40,279 bases of DNA from Micromonospora sp. MH99 (lineage in GTDB: Bacteria; Actinomycetota; Actinomycetes; Mycobacteriales; Micromonosporaceae), in contig NZ_MUZA01000060.1 of the NCBI RefSeq assembly GCF_021442385.1, positions 1 to 40,279 of the forward strand. The letters are read 5' to 3'. A program made the position numbers and the translations under genes. The first letter of the stretch is position 1; every line of letters starts with the position of its first letter. Positions 32,146 to 39,550 of this stretch are shown here, one piece after another. The notes under the pieces were generated by a model, which made no database searches, had not been told where the DNA came from, and worked only from the letters and a program-made list of their open reading frames with translations.

Positions 32146-33492
32146 GTGCGCCTGTCTGACCTGCGCGGACGTAGCGTCGCCGTCTGGGGGACCGGTAGGG
32201 AGGGCCGGGCAGCTGTGACAGCGATCGCCGCGCACGGCCCCGCTGAGCTGGTCGCCGTCGACGACAGCGCCAATTTCCTGTCACTGCCCTGGGACGGCCC
32301 GCTGGCCGAGGCGGCCCCGCTGGTCACCGGCGAGGAGGGCTTCGCCCGGCTGGCCGCCGCCGACGTGGTGGTCCGCTCGCCCGGCGTGCCGCAGACCCAT
32401 CCCTGGCTGGTCGAGCTGCGCCGACGCGGCGTGCCGGTCACCCAGGGCACCGCGCTGTGGATGGCCGACCATGCCGAGCGCACCGTCGGGGTGACCGGCA
32501 GCAAGGGCAAGAGCACCACCTCCAGCCTGATCAGTCACCTGCTCACCGCGATGGGCCGCCCGAACGTCTTCGGCGGCAACATCGGCGTGCCGACCCTCGA
32601 CCTGCCCGACGCGGAGCTGTATGTGCTGGAGCTGTCGAGCTACCAGTGCAGCGACCTCACCGACTCGCCCCGGGTGGCCGTGGTCACCGCGCTGTTCCCC
32701 GAGCACCTGGACGCGCACGGCGGGGAGCGGGAGTACTACCGCGACAAGCTCAACCTGCTCGCCCACGATCCGCAGACGATCGTCGTCAACGGCGCCGACC
32801 CGCGGCTCGCCGCCGAGCTGGGGGAGCTGCCGGCGGTGCGGGCCGGCCGCCCCGACACCACCCACGTCGCCACCGGCGCGGACGGCACGCAGTGGTTCCA
32901 CCTCGGCGACCAGCCGCTCTTCCCACGCGCCGTGCTGCCGCTGGTGGGTCGGCACAACGAGGGCAATCTGTGCGTCGCCCTCGCCGTGCTCGACGCGCTC
33001 GGCATCGACGTGGTGGCCGCCAAGGACCACCTCGCCGTCGCGGTGGCCGAGTTCCAGGGGCTGGCCCACCGGCTCACCGAGATCACCGACCCGTCCGGCC
33101 TGACCTTCGTCGACGACACCCTGGCCACCAGCCCGTACGCGGCCATGCACGCCATCGACGCGTACGACGGGCGGCCGTTGACCGTGATCGTCGGGGGCAA
33201 CGACCGGGGGCTGGACTACACGCCGCTGGCCGAGCACCTCGCCGAGCGGGAGCTGACGGTGATCGGCATTCCGGACAGCGGCGCCCGCATCGTCGAGGCG
33301 CTCGCCGGCCTGCCGAAGGTGCGTACCGAACTGGTCGACGACCTGGTGGACGCGGTCCGGCTGTCCCGGGAGGTGACCCCGGCCGGCGGGGTGGTGCTGC
33401 TGTCCCCGGCCGCCCCGAGCTACGGACGGTTCCGCAACTTCGAGCACCGCTCGGAGGTCTTCGCCCAGGCCGTCGCCGACACCGCCCGCTGA
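32146..33492 (+). CDS. murD2: MurD2: UDP-MurNAc-L-Ala:L-glutamate ligase
   Basis: 448 aa, GTG start with GAGGAG 6-7 nt upstream. Mur-ligase architecture: N-terminal UDP-binding domain (VAVWGTGREGRAAV), central ATPase with P-loop GSKGKST (residues 118-124), LELSSYQCSDL, FPEHLDAHGG, and C-terminal domain with FVDDTLATSPYAAMHAI and VIVGGNDRGLDY. Compared with ordinary MurD (GTNGKTT, NDSKATN), the changed residues match the MurD2 subfamily, which adds L-Glu instead of D-Glu to UDP-MurNAc-L-Ala. Product goes to MurL, encoded divergently. Confidence 0.88.
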   Translation: MRLSDLRGRSVAVWGTGREGRAAVTAIAAHGPAELVAVDDSANFLSLPWDGPLAEAAPLVTGEEGFARLAAADVVVRSPGVPQTHPWLVELRRRGVPVTQGTALWMADHAERTVGVTGSKGKSTTSSLISHLLTAMGRPNVFGGNIGVPTLDLPDAELYVLELSSYQCSDLTDSPRVAVVTALFPEHLDAHGGEREYYRDKLNLLAHDPQTIVVNGADPRLAAELGELPAVRAGRPDTTHVATGADGTQWFHLGDQPLFPRAVLPLVGRHNEGNLCVALAVLDALGIDVVAAKDHLAVAVAEFQGLAHRLTEITDPSGLTFVDDTLATSPYAAMHAIDAYDGRPLTVIVGGNDRGLDYTPLAEHLAERELTVIGIPDSGARIVEALAGLPKVRTELVDDLVDAVRLSREVTPAGGVVLLSPAAPSYGRFRNFEHRSEVFAQAVADTAR

Positions 33493-33493
33493 C

Positions 33494-34003
33494 TCAGCCG
33501 CGGTCGACCGGGCTGGGGTCCGGTGACTGCAGCCCGGGCAGCAGCACGGTGTCGGTGTCGGCGTCGTTCTCGTCGTCGTTCGGTGCGGCGGGTTTCGTCG
33601 TGGCGCCGGTGCGGCGGTGGTCCTTGTCCGGGGTCCAGGCGAACGCGAGTGCCCCGCCGGTCAGGGCCAGCAGCATCCCGACCACGAAGCCACCCAGGTT
33701 CGAGGTCAACCAGGAGACCAGCCCGAGCACCAGCGAGACCACGGCGTAGAAGACCCGCTGCTGCGGGGTGGTGATCAGCAGCACCCCGCAGATCACGAGG
33801 ATGGTGGGTACCAGGTACGCGGCGAGCCCCTGCGGTCCGATGTGCAGCAGCACCCCCAGCGGCGCGCGCAGGGTGGCCAGCATCTCCACGCCTCCGAGGG
33901 CGATCAGCACGGCGGCGGTGAACGGGCGGGCCCGCCGCCAGCGGCGCCACCGCCCGCGGGATCCGCGGACGGCGGGCGCTGTCTGGTGTCGTTCGGCGCT
34001 CAC
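33494..34003 (-). CDS. DUF6114 membrane protein
   Basis: 169 aa, GTG start one nucleotide after the end of the upstream DUF6230 gene, so co-translated. An Arg-rich N-terminus precedes four hydrophobic helices: FTAAVLIALGGVEMLATL, GLAAYLVPTILVICGVLL, VFYAVVSLVLGLVSWLTS and GFVVGMLLALTGGALAFAW, then an acidic tail (NDDENDADTDTV). This is the DUF6114 type as I recall from streptomycetes, where it occurs with DUF6230. No known function. Its stop is 1-2 nt from the convergent murD2 stop. Confidence 0.8.
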   Translation of the reverse strand: MSAERHQTAPAVRGSRGRWRRWRRARPFTAAVLIALGGVEMLATLRAPLGVLLHIGPQGLAAYLVPTILVICGVLLITTPQQRVFYAVVSLVLGLVSWLTSNLGGFVVGMLLALTGGALAFAWTPDKDHRRTGATTKPAAPNDDENDADTDTVLLPGLQSPDPSPVDRG

Positions 34004-34004
34004 G

Positions 34005-34634
34005 TCAGCAACCGTCGGAGGTGAACGCCATGCGCAGGTTGGGCAGGTTGAAGACCGCCGCGGTGGTGGCGTAGTTGTTCTGCCGCAGGTTCTCGATGAC
34101 TACCGAGTCGGCCTGCTGCGAGAAGACGCCGGGGTTCCCCTTCACGCCGGGCACCTTGTCCAGGGTGCTGGCGTCCTGGCCGACGTCGATGTTGCGGAAG
34201 GCGGCGTCGCCGTTGACCTCGTCACCGTCGACCACCAGGGTCCGGGCGGTGACCGGTCGGTCGCCGCCGCCGGCGGTGATCTTCAGGAAGATGCCGCCGA
34301 GGTTGATGCTCTGGCAGAGGTTGGTCAGCTCGGCCTTGTCGATCGCCGACACCATCACCAGGACCTGTCCGCCGGTGTCGCCCTGGTTGGGGCTGTCCGG
34401 GATCATCTGGTCGAGGGTGGCGAACTGCTCGAACCCGGTGCCGGTGAGCTTGTCGGCGGTGACGGTGAACGGCATGCCCGAGATGGCGAACTGCGCGCCC
34501 AGCACGCCCTGGGCGGTGAGCATGATCATGCCGGCGGCGCCCGCCACGACGATTCCGAAGGTGGCGGCGAACCGGCGCCAGCGCACGCCACTACGCGGCG
34601 GGTCCCCTGCGATTGGTGTGGTTTCCTCCGTCAT
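34005..34634 (-). CDS. DUF6230 family membrane-anchored surface protein
   Basis: 209 aa from ATG 34634 with AAGGGGAG upstream. One N-terminal hydrophobic helix (FAATFGIVVAGAAGMIML) acts as signal anchor; the rest is an extracytoplasmic beta-rich domain: GAQFAISGMPFTVTADKLTG, TNLCQSINLGGIFLKITAG, and a C-terminal TSDGC. The two cysteines probably form a disulfide. Databases sometimes call this family 'cholesterol esterase'; no hydrolase motif is visible. Operon with DUF6114. Confidence 0.8.
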   Translation of the reverse strand: MTEETTPIAGDPPRSGVRWRRFAATFGIVVAGAAGMIMLTAQGVLGAQFAISGMPFTVTADKLTGTGFEQFATLDQMIPDSPNQGDTGGQVLVMVSAIDKAELTNLCQSINLGGIFLKITAGGGDRPVTARTLVVDGDEVNGDAAFRNIDVGQDASTLDKVPGVKGNPGVFSQQADSVVIENLRQNNYATTAAVFNLPNLRMAFTSDGC

Positions 34635-34650
34635 GGCGGCTCCCCTTAAG

Positions 34651-34660
34651 ATCAATTGAT
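34651..34660. promoter_or_regulatory. ATCAATTGAT palindrome upstream of the DUF6230 operon
   Basis: A perfect 10-bp AT-rich palindrome directly upstream of the Shine-Dalgarno, with a second small inverted repeat GCAAT-GGGA-ATTGC at 34666-34679. In a genome this GC-rich these stand out and may be operator sites, possibly for the nearby TetR protein. Confidence 0.35.
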
Positions 34661-34788
34661 TGGCGGCAATGGGAATTGCACGTTGACCTGCGCCTGGTGG
34701 GCGCAGAGCCGAAGTTACCGCCGAGTAAAGGGGAGGTCAACGGTGTGTGGCTGCCATTTGGGCGGTATTCGTTAAATGCGGCCAAAGT

Positions 34789-34809
34789 GAAAAACCGCTG
34801 CGGTTTTCG
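34789..34809 (-). terminator. Intrinsic terminator of the tetR gene
   Basis: On the minus strand AAAACCG-CAG-CGGTTTT is followed by more T residues (CGGTTTTTCACTTT), about 12 nt after the TetR stop codon. One of the few T-tailed hairpins in the window. Confidence 0.65.
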
Positions 34810-34818
34810 ACCGGGTGA

Positions 34819-35583
34819 TCAGGAGTGGTGGGCCGGTACGCATGGCGCGGTTGTGCTCGGGCCGTCGTCCGGCCGTATCGGCCGGGTCGCCTGGATCGCA
34901 CCCTCGGTGCCCAGAAATGGCGCCATGGCCGCGTAGGTGAGCACCGGCAGCAGCTCCGGCAACTCCGCCGCCCGGCCCCGCGCCACGCGCCCCCGGACGG
35001 TGGCGTAGATCCCGCCGACCACCGTGGACACCAGCTCGTCGCGGCCCACGTCCGCGAGCGCCGGCCCCAGGCCGGCGTCGGCGAAGAACCGGCGGAAGCT
35101 GGTGAGCAGCCCGTCGCGCTCGCGGCGGGCGTCGGGGCCTGCCGCGTCCACCTCGACCAGCGCCATCCGGGCGAACGCCGGCACGCTCGCCAGCACCTCC
35201 AGCAGGGTGCGAAGCGCGGCGCGTGCCGCGTCCGGCCAGGCCGGGCCGGCCTCGCGGTAGGCGTCCTCCATCAGCTGCGACACCACGGCGATCCCGTGCC
35301 GGTAGGCGGCGAGGAAGGCGTCCTCCTTGCCGGTGAACAGGGCGTAGAAGGCCGGTCGGGTCACGCCGGCGGCGTGGCAGATGTCGCTGACCCGGGCGTT
35401 GTCGTAGCCCTTCGTCGCCACCTCGTGCACGAGTCCGTCGAAGAGGCGGTCGCGCTGGGTGGCGGCCACGACCTCCGCGGAGACCCGTCGCGGGCCGCGC
35501 TTGATCGCGCGGTCCGGGTCGCGGCCCGGGCGTGCGCCCGGTAGGGGCGCCGGTGCCGGCTGCGGGTGGCTCTGCGTGGTCAA
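34819..35583 (-). CDS. TetR/AcrR family transcriptional regulator
   Basis: 254 aa, TTG start at 35583 with AAAGGAGG 8 nt upstream. The first 35 residues are Pro/Arg-rich; the helix-turn-helix follows: DRLFDGLVHEVATKGYDNAR, VSDICHAAGVTRPAFYALF (recognition helix), then TGKEDAFLAAYRHG. The C-terminal ligand domain includes FARMALVEVDAAGPDARR. An overlapping ATG-AGT-TGA mini-ORF lies between the Shine-Dalgarno and the TTG. It stands between the DUF6230/DUF6114 operon and the secreted protein gene, likely targets. Confidence 0.9.
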   Translation of the reverse strand: MTTQSHPQPAPAPLPGARPGRDPDRAIKRGPRRVSAEVVAATQRDRLFDGLVHEVATKGYDNARVSDICHAAGVTRPAFYALFTGKEDAFLAAYRHGIAVVSQLMEDAYREAGPAWPDAARAALRTLLEVLASVPAFARMALVEVDAAGPDARRERDGLLTSFRRFFADAGLGPALADVGRDELVSTVVGGIYATVRGRVARGRAAELPELLPVLTYAAMAPFLGTEGAIQATRPIRPDDGPSTTAPCVPAHHS

Positions 35584-35605
35584 CTCATCGACCTCCTTTG
35601 ATTCG

Positions 35606-35635
35606 TTGACTTTGCGACCCTCCGGGGTTTATAAC
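35606..35635 (+). promoter_or_regulatory. Strong sigma70-like promoter reading toward the secreted protein gene
   Basis: TTGACT (35606-35611) and TATAAC (35630-35635), 18 bp apart, close to consensus. It overlaps the 5' region of the divergent tetR gene, so TetR autoregulation could affect both. Predicted start near 35642; transcription would cover the 32-codon ORF and the secreted protein gene. Confidence 0.6.
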
Positions 35636-35715
35636 TTTCCTCACGCTCAGTTCTCCCCCCGTCACCTTTGGTGATCTCCCCGGATGGTCACCCTGACTCG
35701 TCGAAGGAGGGCTCG

Positions 35716-35814
35716 ATGGCTGTCATTATCGCCGAACACGAACGCTCTCCCAATGCCGGAAAGGCGCAGGTGACGCGGCTACGCCGCAGTGCACCACGCC
35801 GGTCCGCCCGCTGA
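35716..35814 (+). CDS. Small ORF (32 aa) with an ideal Shine-Dalgarno
   Basis: ATG at 35716 with AAGGAGG five nt upstream; stop TGA at 35812-35814. The peptide starts MAVIIAEHERSPNAG and ends in a very basic Arg/Ala/Ser tail (VTRLRRSAPRRSAR). It lies 74 nt after a consensus-like promoter and 159 nt before the secreted protein gene. It may be a leader peptide or a small basic protein. The rest of the 390-bp spacer 35584-35973 shows only the promoter and the tetR start signals. Confidence 0.45.
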   Translation: MAVIIAEHERSPNAGKAQVTRLRRSAPRRSAR

Positions 35815-35973
35815 TCCGCGGCACCTCCCTCACCCGGCCCGACCCGACGGTCGCCTGGCGCCACCACCACCCACCGTCCACGTCATGGCCACAATCTCCG
35901 CCCGGCGTGCCCGCCCGGCGGTGACCGCCTGCGCGGTCCGCTCGTTCCCGTCCCACCACCGGAAGGAAGCACC

Positions 35974-36657
35974 ATGCCCAGGTACGGAAAAATCGGCGGG
36001 GGCCTCGTCGCCCTCGCGCTGCTGACCGGTCTCGTGGCCGCCACCCCGGCCTCCGCCGAGCCGTCGGCAGCGCTCGCCAGCAACGTCCTGACCTACCCCA
36101 CCGCCGGCGGCACCGCCGTCGCCGTCAACGACGTCATCCAGGCCAGCCTCAAGACCGGCACCAACGCCACCTTCTACAACTCCACCTCGGGCACCACAGG
36201 CATCAAGTGCGCCGCATCCAGCTTCAGCGCCAAGGTGCTCACCAACCCGACCGCCCCGGGCACCGCCACCGAGAGCCTCACCGCCCAGACCTTCGGCACC
36301 TGCACCACGAACGTGTTCGGCACCACCGGGGTGCAGAGCATCGCCCTCAACAACCTCCCGTACGCCACCTCCGTCACCAGCGCCGGCGTGGTCAAGATTT
36401 CCGGCACCACTGCGGCGCCGGTGCAGAGCACCGTCGTGCTGAACTCGCTGCTCGGCGCGATCACCTGCGTCTACCGGACCAGCACCAACAGCCTCACCGG
36501 CACGGCGGCCAACGCCACCAACTCGATCACCTTCACCAACCAGCCGTTCACCAAGTTCTCCGGCCCGTCCCTCTGCTTCGGCACCGCGTACTTCTCGGCG
36601 ACGTACTCGCCGGTGCGCGACAGCACCAAGGGCAACGCCGCCGTCTACGTGAACTGA
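35974..36657 (+). CDS. Secreted four-cysteine protein of unknown function
   Basis: 227 aa, ATG with GGAAGGAAG upstream. Sec signal peptide: MPRYGKIGGG, hydrophobic LVALALLTGLVAA, cleavage after TPASA (about residue 28). The mature protein is rich in Thr, Ser, Asn, Ala and Gly with short alternating hydrophobic stretches, suggesting an all-beta fold. Four Cys (IKCAAS, GTCTTN, ITCVYR, SLCFGT) could make two disulfides. Resembles streptomycete secreted proteins of unknown function. Codon use and lower GC (many ACC/AAC codons) reflect its composition. Probably exported to the cell surface or medium. Confidence 0.85.
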   Translation: MPRYGKIGGGLVALALLTGLVAATPASAEPSAALASNVLTYPTAGGTAVAVNDVIQASLKTGTNATFYNSTSGTTGIKCAASSFSAKVLTNPTAPGTATESLTAQTFGTCTTNVFGTTGVQSIALNNLPYATSVTSAGVVKISGTTAAPVQSTVVLNSLLGAITCVYRTSTNSLTGTAANATNSITFTNQPFTKFSGPSLCFGTAYFSATYSPVRDSTKGNAAVYVN

Positions 36658-36719
36658 CCAGGTCCACCGGGGCCGGTGCGCGGCGATCCGCCGTGCGCCG
36701 GCTCTCGACCCTGCGCGGG

Positions 36720-37688
36720 TCAGTCGGCGACCAGCGCCGCGTGCAGGGCGCGCATCGACCGGATGGCCGAGCGGATCTCCTGCAGGTAGCGCCCCGGGGT
36801 GAGGGTCTGCTCGGGCAGCACCGCCGGGTCGGTCAGCGCCGGGTCCACCCCGACGGTGTCGATGTGGCACCCGTACGGGACCGCCAGGGTGCGTAGCGCG
36901 TCGCAGTGCTGGAACGGTACGTAGATCGGCGCGGTGACCATCAGCGCCTCGTCACCCGGGGCGAGCCGGACGTGCCCGGCCCAGAACCGTTGGGTGTCGG
37001 CGGTGTGGGCGCGTCGCCGGTCGGGCTCGCTGGACGGCGCGGCCAGCACCCGTACCGGTGGCAGGCCCGCCGGCCGGTAGGTCCGCGACGACCAGGAGTG
37101 GTGGGGGTGGCCCGCGTCGACGCCGTCCTGCTCGGTCGGCGAGGTCACCCCGAAGACCTGCCGGACCGCCGTGTCCAGCACGTCCACCTCGGTCTCGTCC
37201 GGTGGCAGACCCGCGTCGGCGAGGGTGGCGCGTTCCCACTCGGACAGTGGCCGGAAGCTGCCCAGCACGGCGACCTCGCCGGTCACCCGCAGGCCCGCGC
37301 GCAGCAGATGCGCGGCGTACGCGACGCGCCGCACGCAGGCGTGCGCCAGGCCGCCCAGCACGAGCAGGTAGGCGTACGCCGGGCGGGCCGGTGGCACCGC
37401 ACGCACCATGCCGAGCGCGGCGACCGCGTCGAGGACGAGCCCGGACGTGAGCGCGTCGAAGCTCGGCTCCCGGGCGTCCGGGCGTTCGCGCCCCTGCCGG
37501 AAGTCCCAGTGCCGGGCGGAGAAGTCGTCGAGGAACCGCAGCACCTCGGCGAGGTCGCCGGTCGGCCAGTCACCGCCGAAGTGCCGGACCAGGCCGCGGA
37601 GCGCACTGGAGTCGACCCAGGCCCGGACGTCCGCCGTGATCTGCTCGGCGACCGTCGACGTCGACGGGGTCGCATCCGCGCTCTGCAC
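36720..37688 (-). CDS. Unknown protein, possible DUF218/YdcF-like fold
   Basis: 322 aa from GTG 37688; TAGCAT ends 7 nt upstream, which marks the start (leaderless) and excludes the 95 upstream codons. Segments YLLVLGGLAHACVRRVAYAA, HLLRAGLRVTGEVAVLGSFR, PLSEWERATLADAG, and later MVTAPIYVPFQHCDALRTLA resemble the order in DUF218/SanA-type proteins (LGG...RxxxAxxLL...G). No membrane helices or signal peptide. The resemblance is weak and the function unknown. Divergent from the two-gene membrane module. Confidence 0.65.
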   Translation of the reverse strand: MQSADATPSTSTVAEQITADVRAWVDSSALRGLVRHFGGDWPTGDLAEVLRFLDDFSARHWDFRQGRERPDAREPSFDALTSGLVLDAVAALGMVRAVPPARPAYAYLLVLGGLAHACVRRVAYAAHLLRAGLRVTGEVAVLGSFRPLSEWERATLADAGLPPDETEVDVLDTAVRQVFGVTSPTEQDGVDAGHPHHSWSSRTYRPAGLPPVRVLAAPSSEPDRRRAHTADTQRFWAGHVRLAPGDEALMVTAPIYVPFQHCDALRTLAVPYGCHIDTVGVDPALTDPAVLPEQTLTPGRYLQEIRSAIRSMRALHAALVAD

Positions 37689-37695
37689 CTGCCGG

Positions 37696-37701
37696 ATGCT
37701 A
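37696..37701 (-). promoter_or_regulatory. TAGCAT -10 box of a leaderless transcript
   Basis: On the minus strand TAGCAT is followed by 7 nt and then the GTG start at 37688, the same geometry as at 16521 and 28897. Confidence 0.5.
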
Positions 37702-37776
37702 CCGCTGCGGTCCGGCGGGACCTGCGGGTTGTGGTTGGCATCTACCCTGGCGGCACCGGCGGATTGGGGGAGTTCG

Positions 37777-38649
37777 ATGGTCCGTGACGTGGCCCGTCGG
37801 CGGCCCCGCGAGCGCGGCGGGGCCTCCGACGGCTTCGCGCGTCTGGTGGCGCACACCGACCCGGTGGCGTTGGTCGGCATCACGTTGTCGATCAGCCTCA
37901 GCGTCATTCTCGACCTCACCAACGCCGCCTCGGGGGTGGAGTCGCTGCTCGCCGGCCTGATGGGCATCACCATCTCGCTGCTGGTGGACTCGCTGGCCCG
38001 CGCGGAGCGCCGGTTTCACCTGCGGACGTTGCTGGACGGGCCGCCGTGGCTCGTCCACACCACCACGGAGCTGGCCGGGGCCATGCGGGAGGCGGCCGAG
38101 CAGCACGCGGGCACGCGGGTCGCGGCGGAGGCGCAGCGGCGCTACGAGCAGTTCCGGCTGGAGGCCGAGCAGCTCGCGCAGGGGCGGATCATCCGGCGTG
38201 GCGACGAGGACGAGGACCTGGTCGGCGCGACCCGCGGCTGCGTGCACCGGCTCGACGCACTGACGAACGTGATGCCCCGGGTGAGTGGGGAGCTGAGCTG
38301 GTGGCGCAGCGAGATCGGCCGACGCTACTGGGACGCGAACGTCGAGGCCCTGCAACGGGGCGTACGGATCACCCGGGTCTTCGTCTACGCCACGCTTACC
38401 GACGAGCTGACCGCGCTCGTGCAGAGGCAGCGCGCGGCCGGGGCGCGGGTGGGCCTGCTGCCCTTCGGTGTGGTCAGTCCACAGCTCCTGGTCAATCTGA
38501 CAGTCTGGGACGGGTCGAGCTGCTGGGAGGCCCGGATGACCGCGCACGGCGAGATCGGCGAGAACCAGTTCTCGGTCAACCGGACGGACGTCGAGCGCCT
38601 CACCCGCGTGTTCGACGTCTGCGTGAACGCCGCGACCTTCCAGGACTGA
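37777..38649 (+). CDS. Membrane-anchored protein of unknown function with C-terminal soluble domain
   Basis: 290 aa from ATG 37777 with GGGGGAG upstream. After an Arg-rich N-terminus come two hydrophobic segments (PVALVGITLSISLSVILDL, GLMGITISLLVDSLA). A helical, charged stretch (residues 90-160) is followed by a soluble domain: WWRSEIGRRYWDANVEALQR, GVRITRVFVYATLTDELTAL, and RAAGARVGLLPFGVV. The RYWxAN...ALxRGVxITRVF pattern recurs in actinomycete proteins of unknown role and looks like a PLD-like or nucleotide-binding alpha/beta unit, but no catalytic residue can be named. Operon with the next gene (19-nt gap). Confidence 0.7.
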   Translation: MVRDVARRRPRERGGASDGFARLVAHTDPVALVGITLSISLSVILDLTNAASGVESLLAGLMGITISLLVDSLARAERRFHLRTLLDGPPWLVHTTTELAGAMREAAEQHAGTRVAAEAQRRYEQFRLEAEQLAQGRIIRRGDEDEDLVGATRGCVHRLDALTNVMPRVSGELSWWRSEIGRRYWDANVEALQRGVRITRVFVYATLTDELTALVQRQRAAGARVGLLPFGVVSPQLLVNLTVWDGSSCWEARMTAHGEIGENQFSVNRTDVERLTRVFDVCVNAATFQD

Positions 38650-38668
38650 CGGTCGGGACGGGGAAGCC

Positions 38669-39544
38669 ATGACGCTGAGTGCGGTCCTGCTGGTGACGGC
38701 AGTGGTCTGGGCGGTCAGCGTGATCCGCTCGATCCGGCTCCGGGCACTGGTCTACAGCCTTCCGTTGCCGATGACGCTCGCCCTGGTCAGCACGCCTTAC
38801 GGGGTGGGTGGCGCGCAGGTGCTCGGCGTGCTCGGGCTCAACCTCTTCTTCGTCACCGTGGCGGTCACCCACCAGCGGCTGCGCTGGCCCATCCTGCTCG
38901 CCGACGGCGCGGGGATCGCCGTCTACGTGGCGCTGAGCACAGGTCTGCTGGCCGTCGACATCCCGTTCGAGGCGGCCCTCGCCGCCACGCTCGTGCTCTG
39001 GCTGGCGGCCATGCTCCTGCTGCGCCGTCGCGCCCGGACGCGGGTCACCCCCGCCGCCGTTGCCGGCGAAGCAGACGCAGCCGTTGGCGGACCGGGCGCG
39101 GTCGGCGGCGCGGGCTCCGACGCGGGCTCCGGCGCGGAGACGTCGGCCGGAGGCCGTCCGGACGGTCTGCCGGCGCTGCTCAAGTTGCTTGTCATCTTCG
39201 TCGGGGCGATCCTCACCGCGCTGCTCGGCGCGGTGCTGCGCGGCATGGTGGTGACATTCCCGTACTCGGGGGTGCTGGTCGCCGTCGAGGCCCGCCGTCA
39301 GTTGTTCGAGTTCAGCGGGCACTTCGCCCGCAACAGCCTCGCGCTTGTCGGTTTCCTCACCGCGTACCACTACCTTCAGGACGTCTCGTCGGCCGTCGCG
39401 CTGGGCACCGGTTGGGCCGCCTTCGCGGTGGTCGCCGCCGTCCTGCACCTGCCGAAGCGCCGCCGTGGGGCCGCCCGGGCCAGCCCGCCGAGGCGCGTGT
39501 CGAGACCCCTGCGGTCGGCGGTCGAGCCACCCACCGTGCGGTGA
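38669..39544 (+). CDS. Integral membrane protein of unknown function
   Basis: 291 aa, ATG with GGGGAAG upstream. Four or five helices in the first 120 residues (SAVLLVTAVVWAVSVI, ALVYSLPLPMTLALVS, VLGVLGLNLFFVTVAV, AALAATLVLWLAAMLLL), then a Gly/Ala-rich linker (about 125-170), then LLKLLVIFVGAILTALLGAV and two more helices. RRQLFEFSGHFARNSLAL is a conserved-looking polar loop. Unlike known transporters. Paired with the preceding gene; its stop is 6 nt from the convergent DUF4392 stop. Confidence 0.7.
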   Translation: MTLSAVLLVTAVVWAVSVIRSIRLRALVYSLPLPMTLALVSTPYGVGGAQVLGVLGLNLFFVTVAVTHQRLRWPILLADGAGIAVYVALSTGLLAVDIPFEAALAATLVLWLAAMLLLRRRARTRVTPAAVAGEADAAVGGPGAVGGAGSDAGSGAETSAGGRPDGLPALLKLLVIFVGAILTALLGAVLRGMVVTFPYSGVLVAVEARRQLFEFSGHFARNSLALVGFLTAYHYLQDVSSAVALGTGWAAFAVVAAVLHLPKRRRGAARASPPRRVSRPLRSAVEPPTVR

Positions 39545-39550
39545 CCCCGA

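Noticed and set aside
34005..34634. Cholesterol esterase label for the DUF6230 protein
   Set aside because: No nucleophile elbow, no triad; a small beta-rich surface protein instead.
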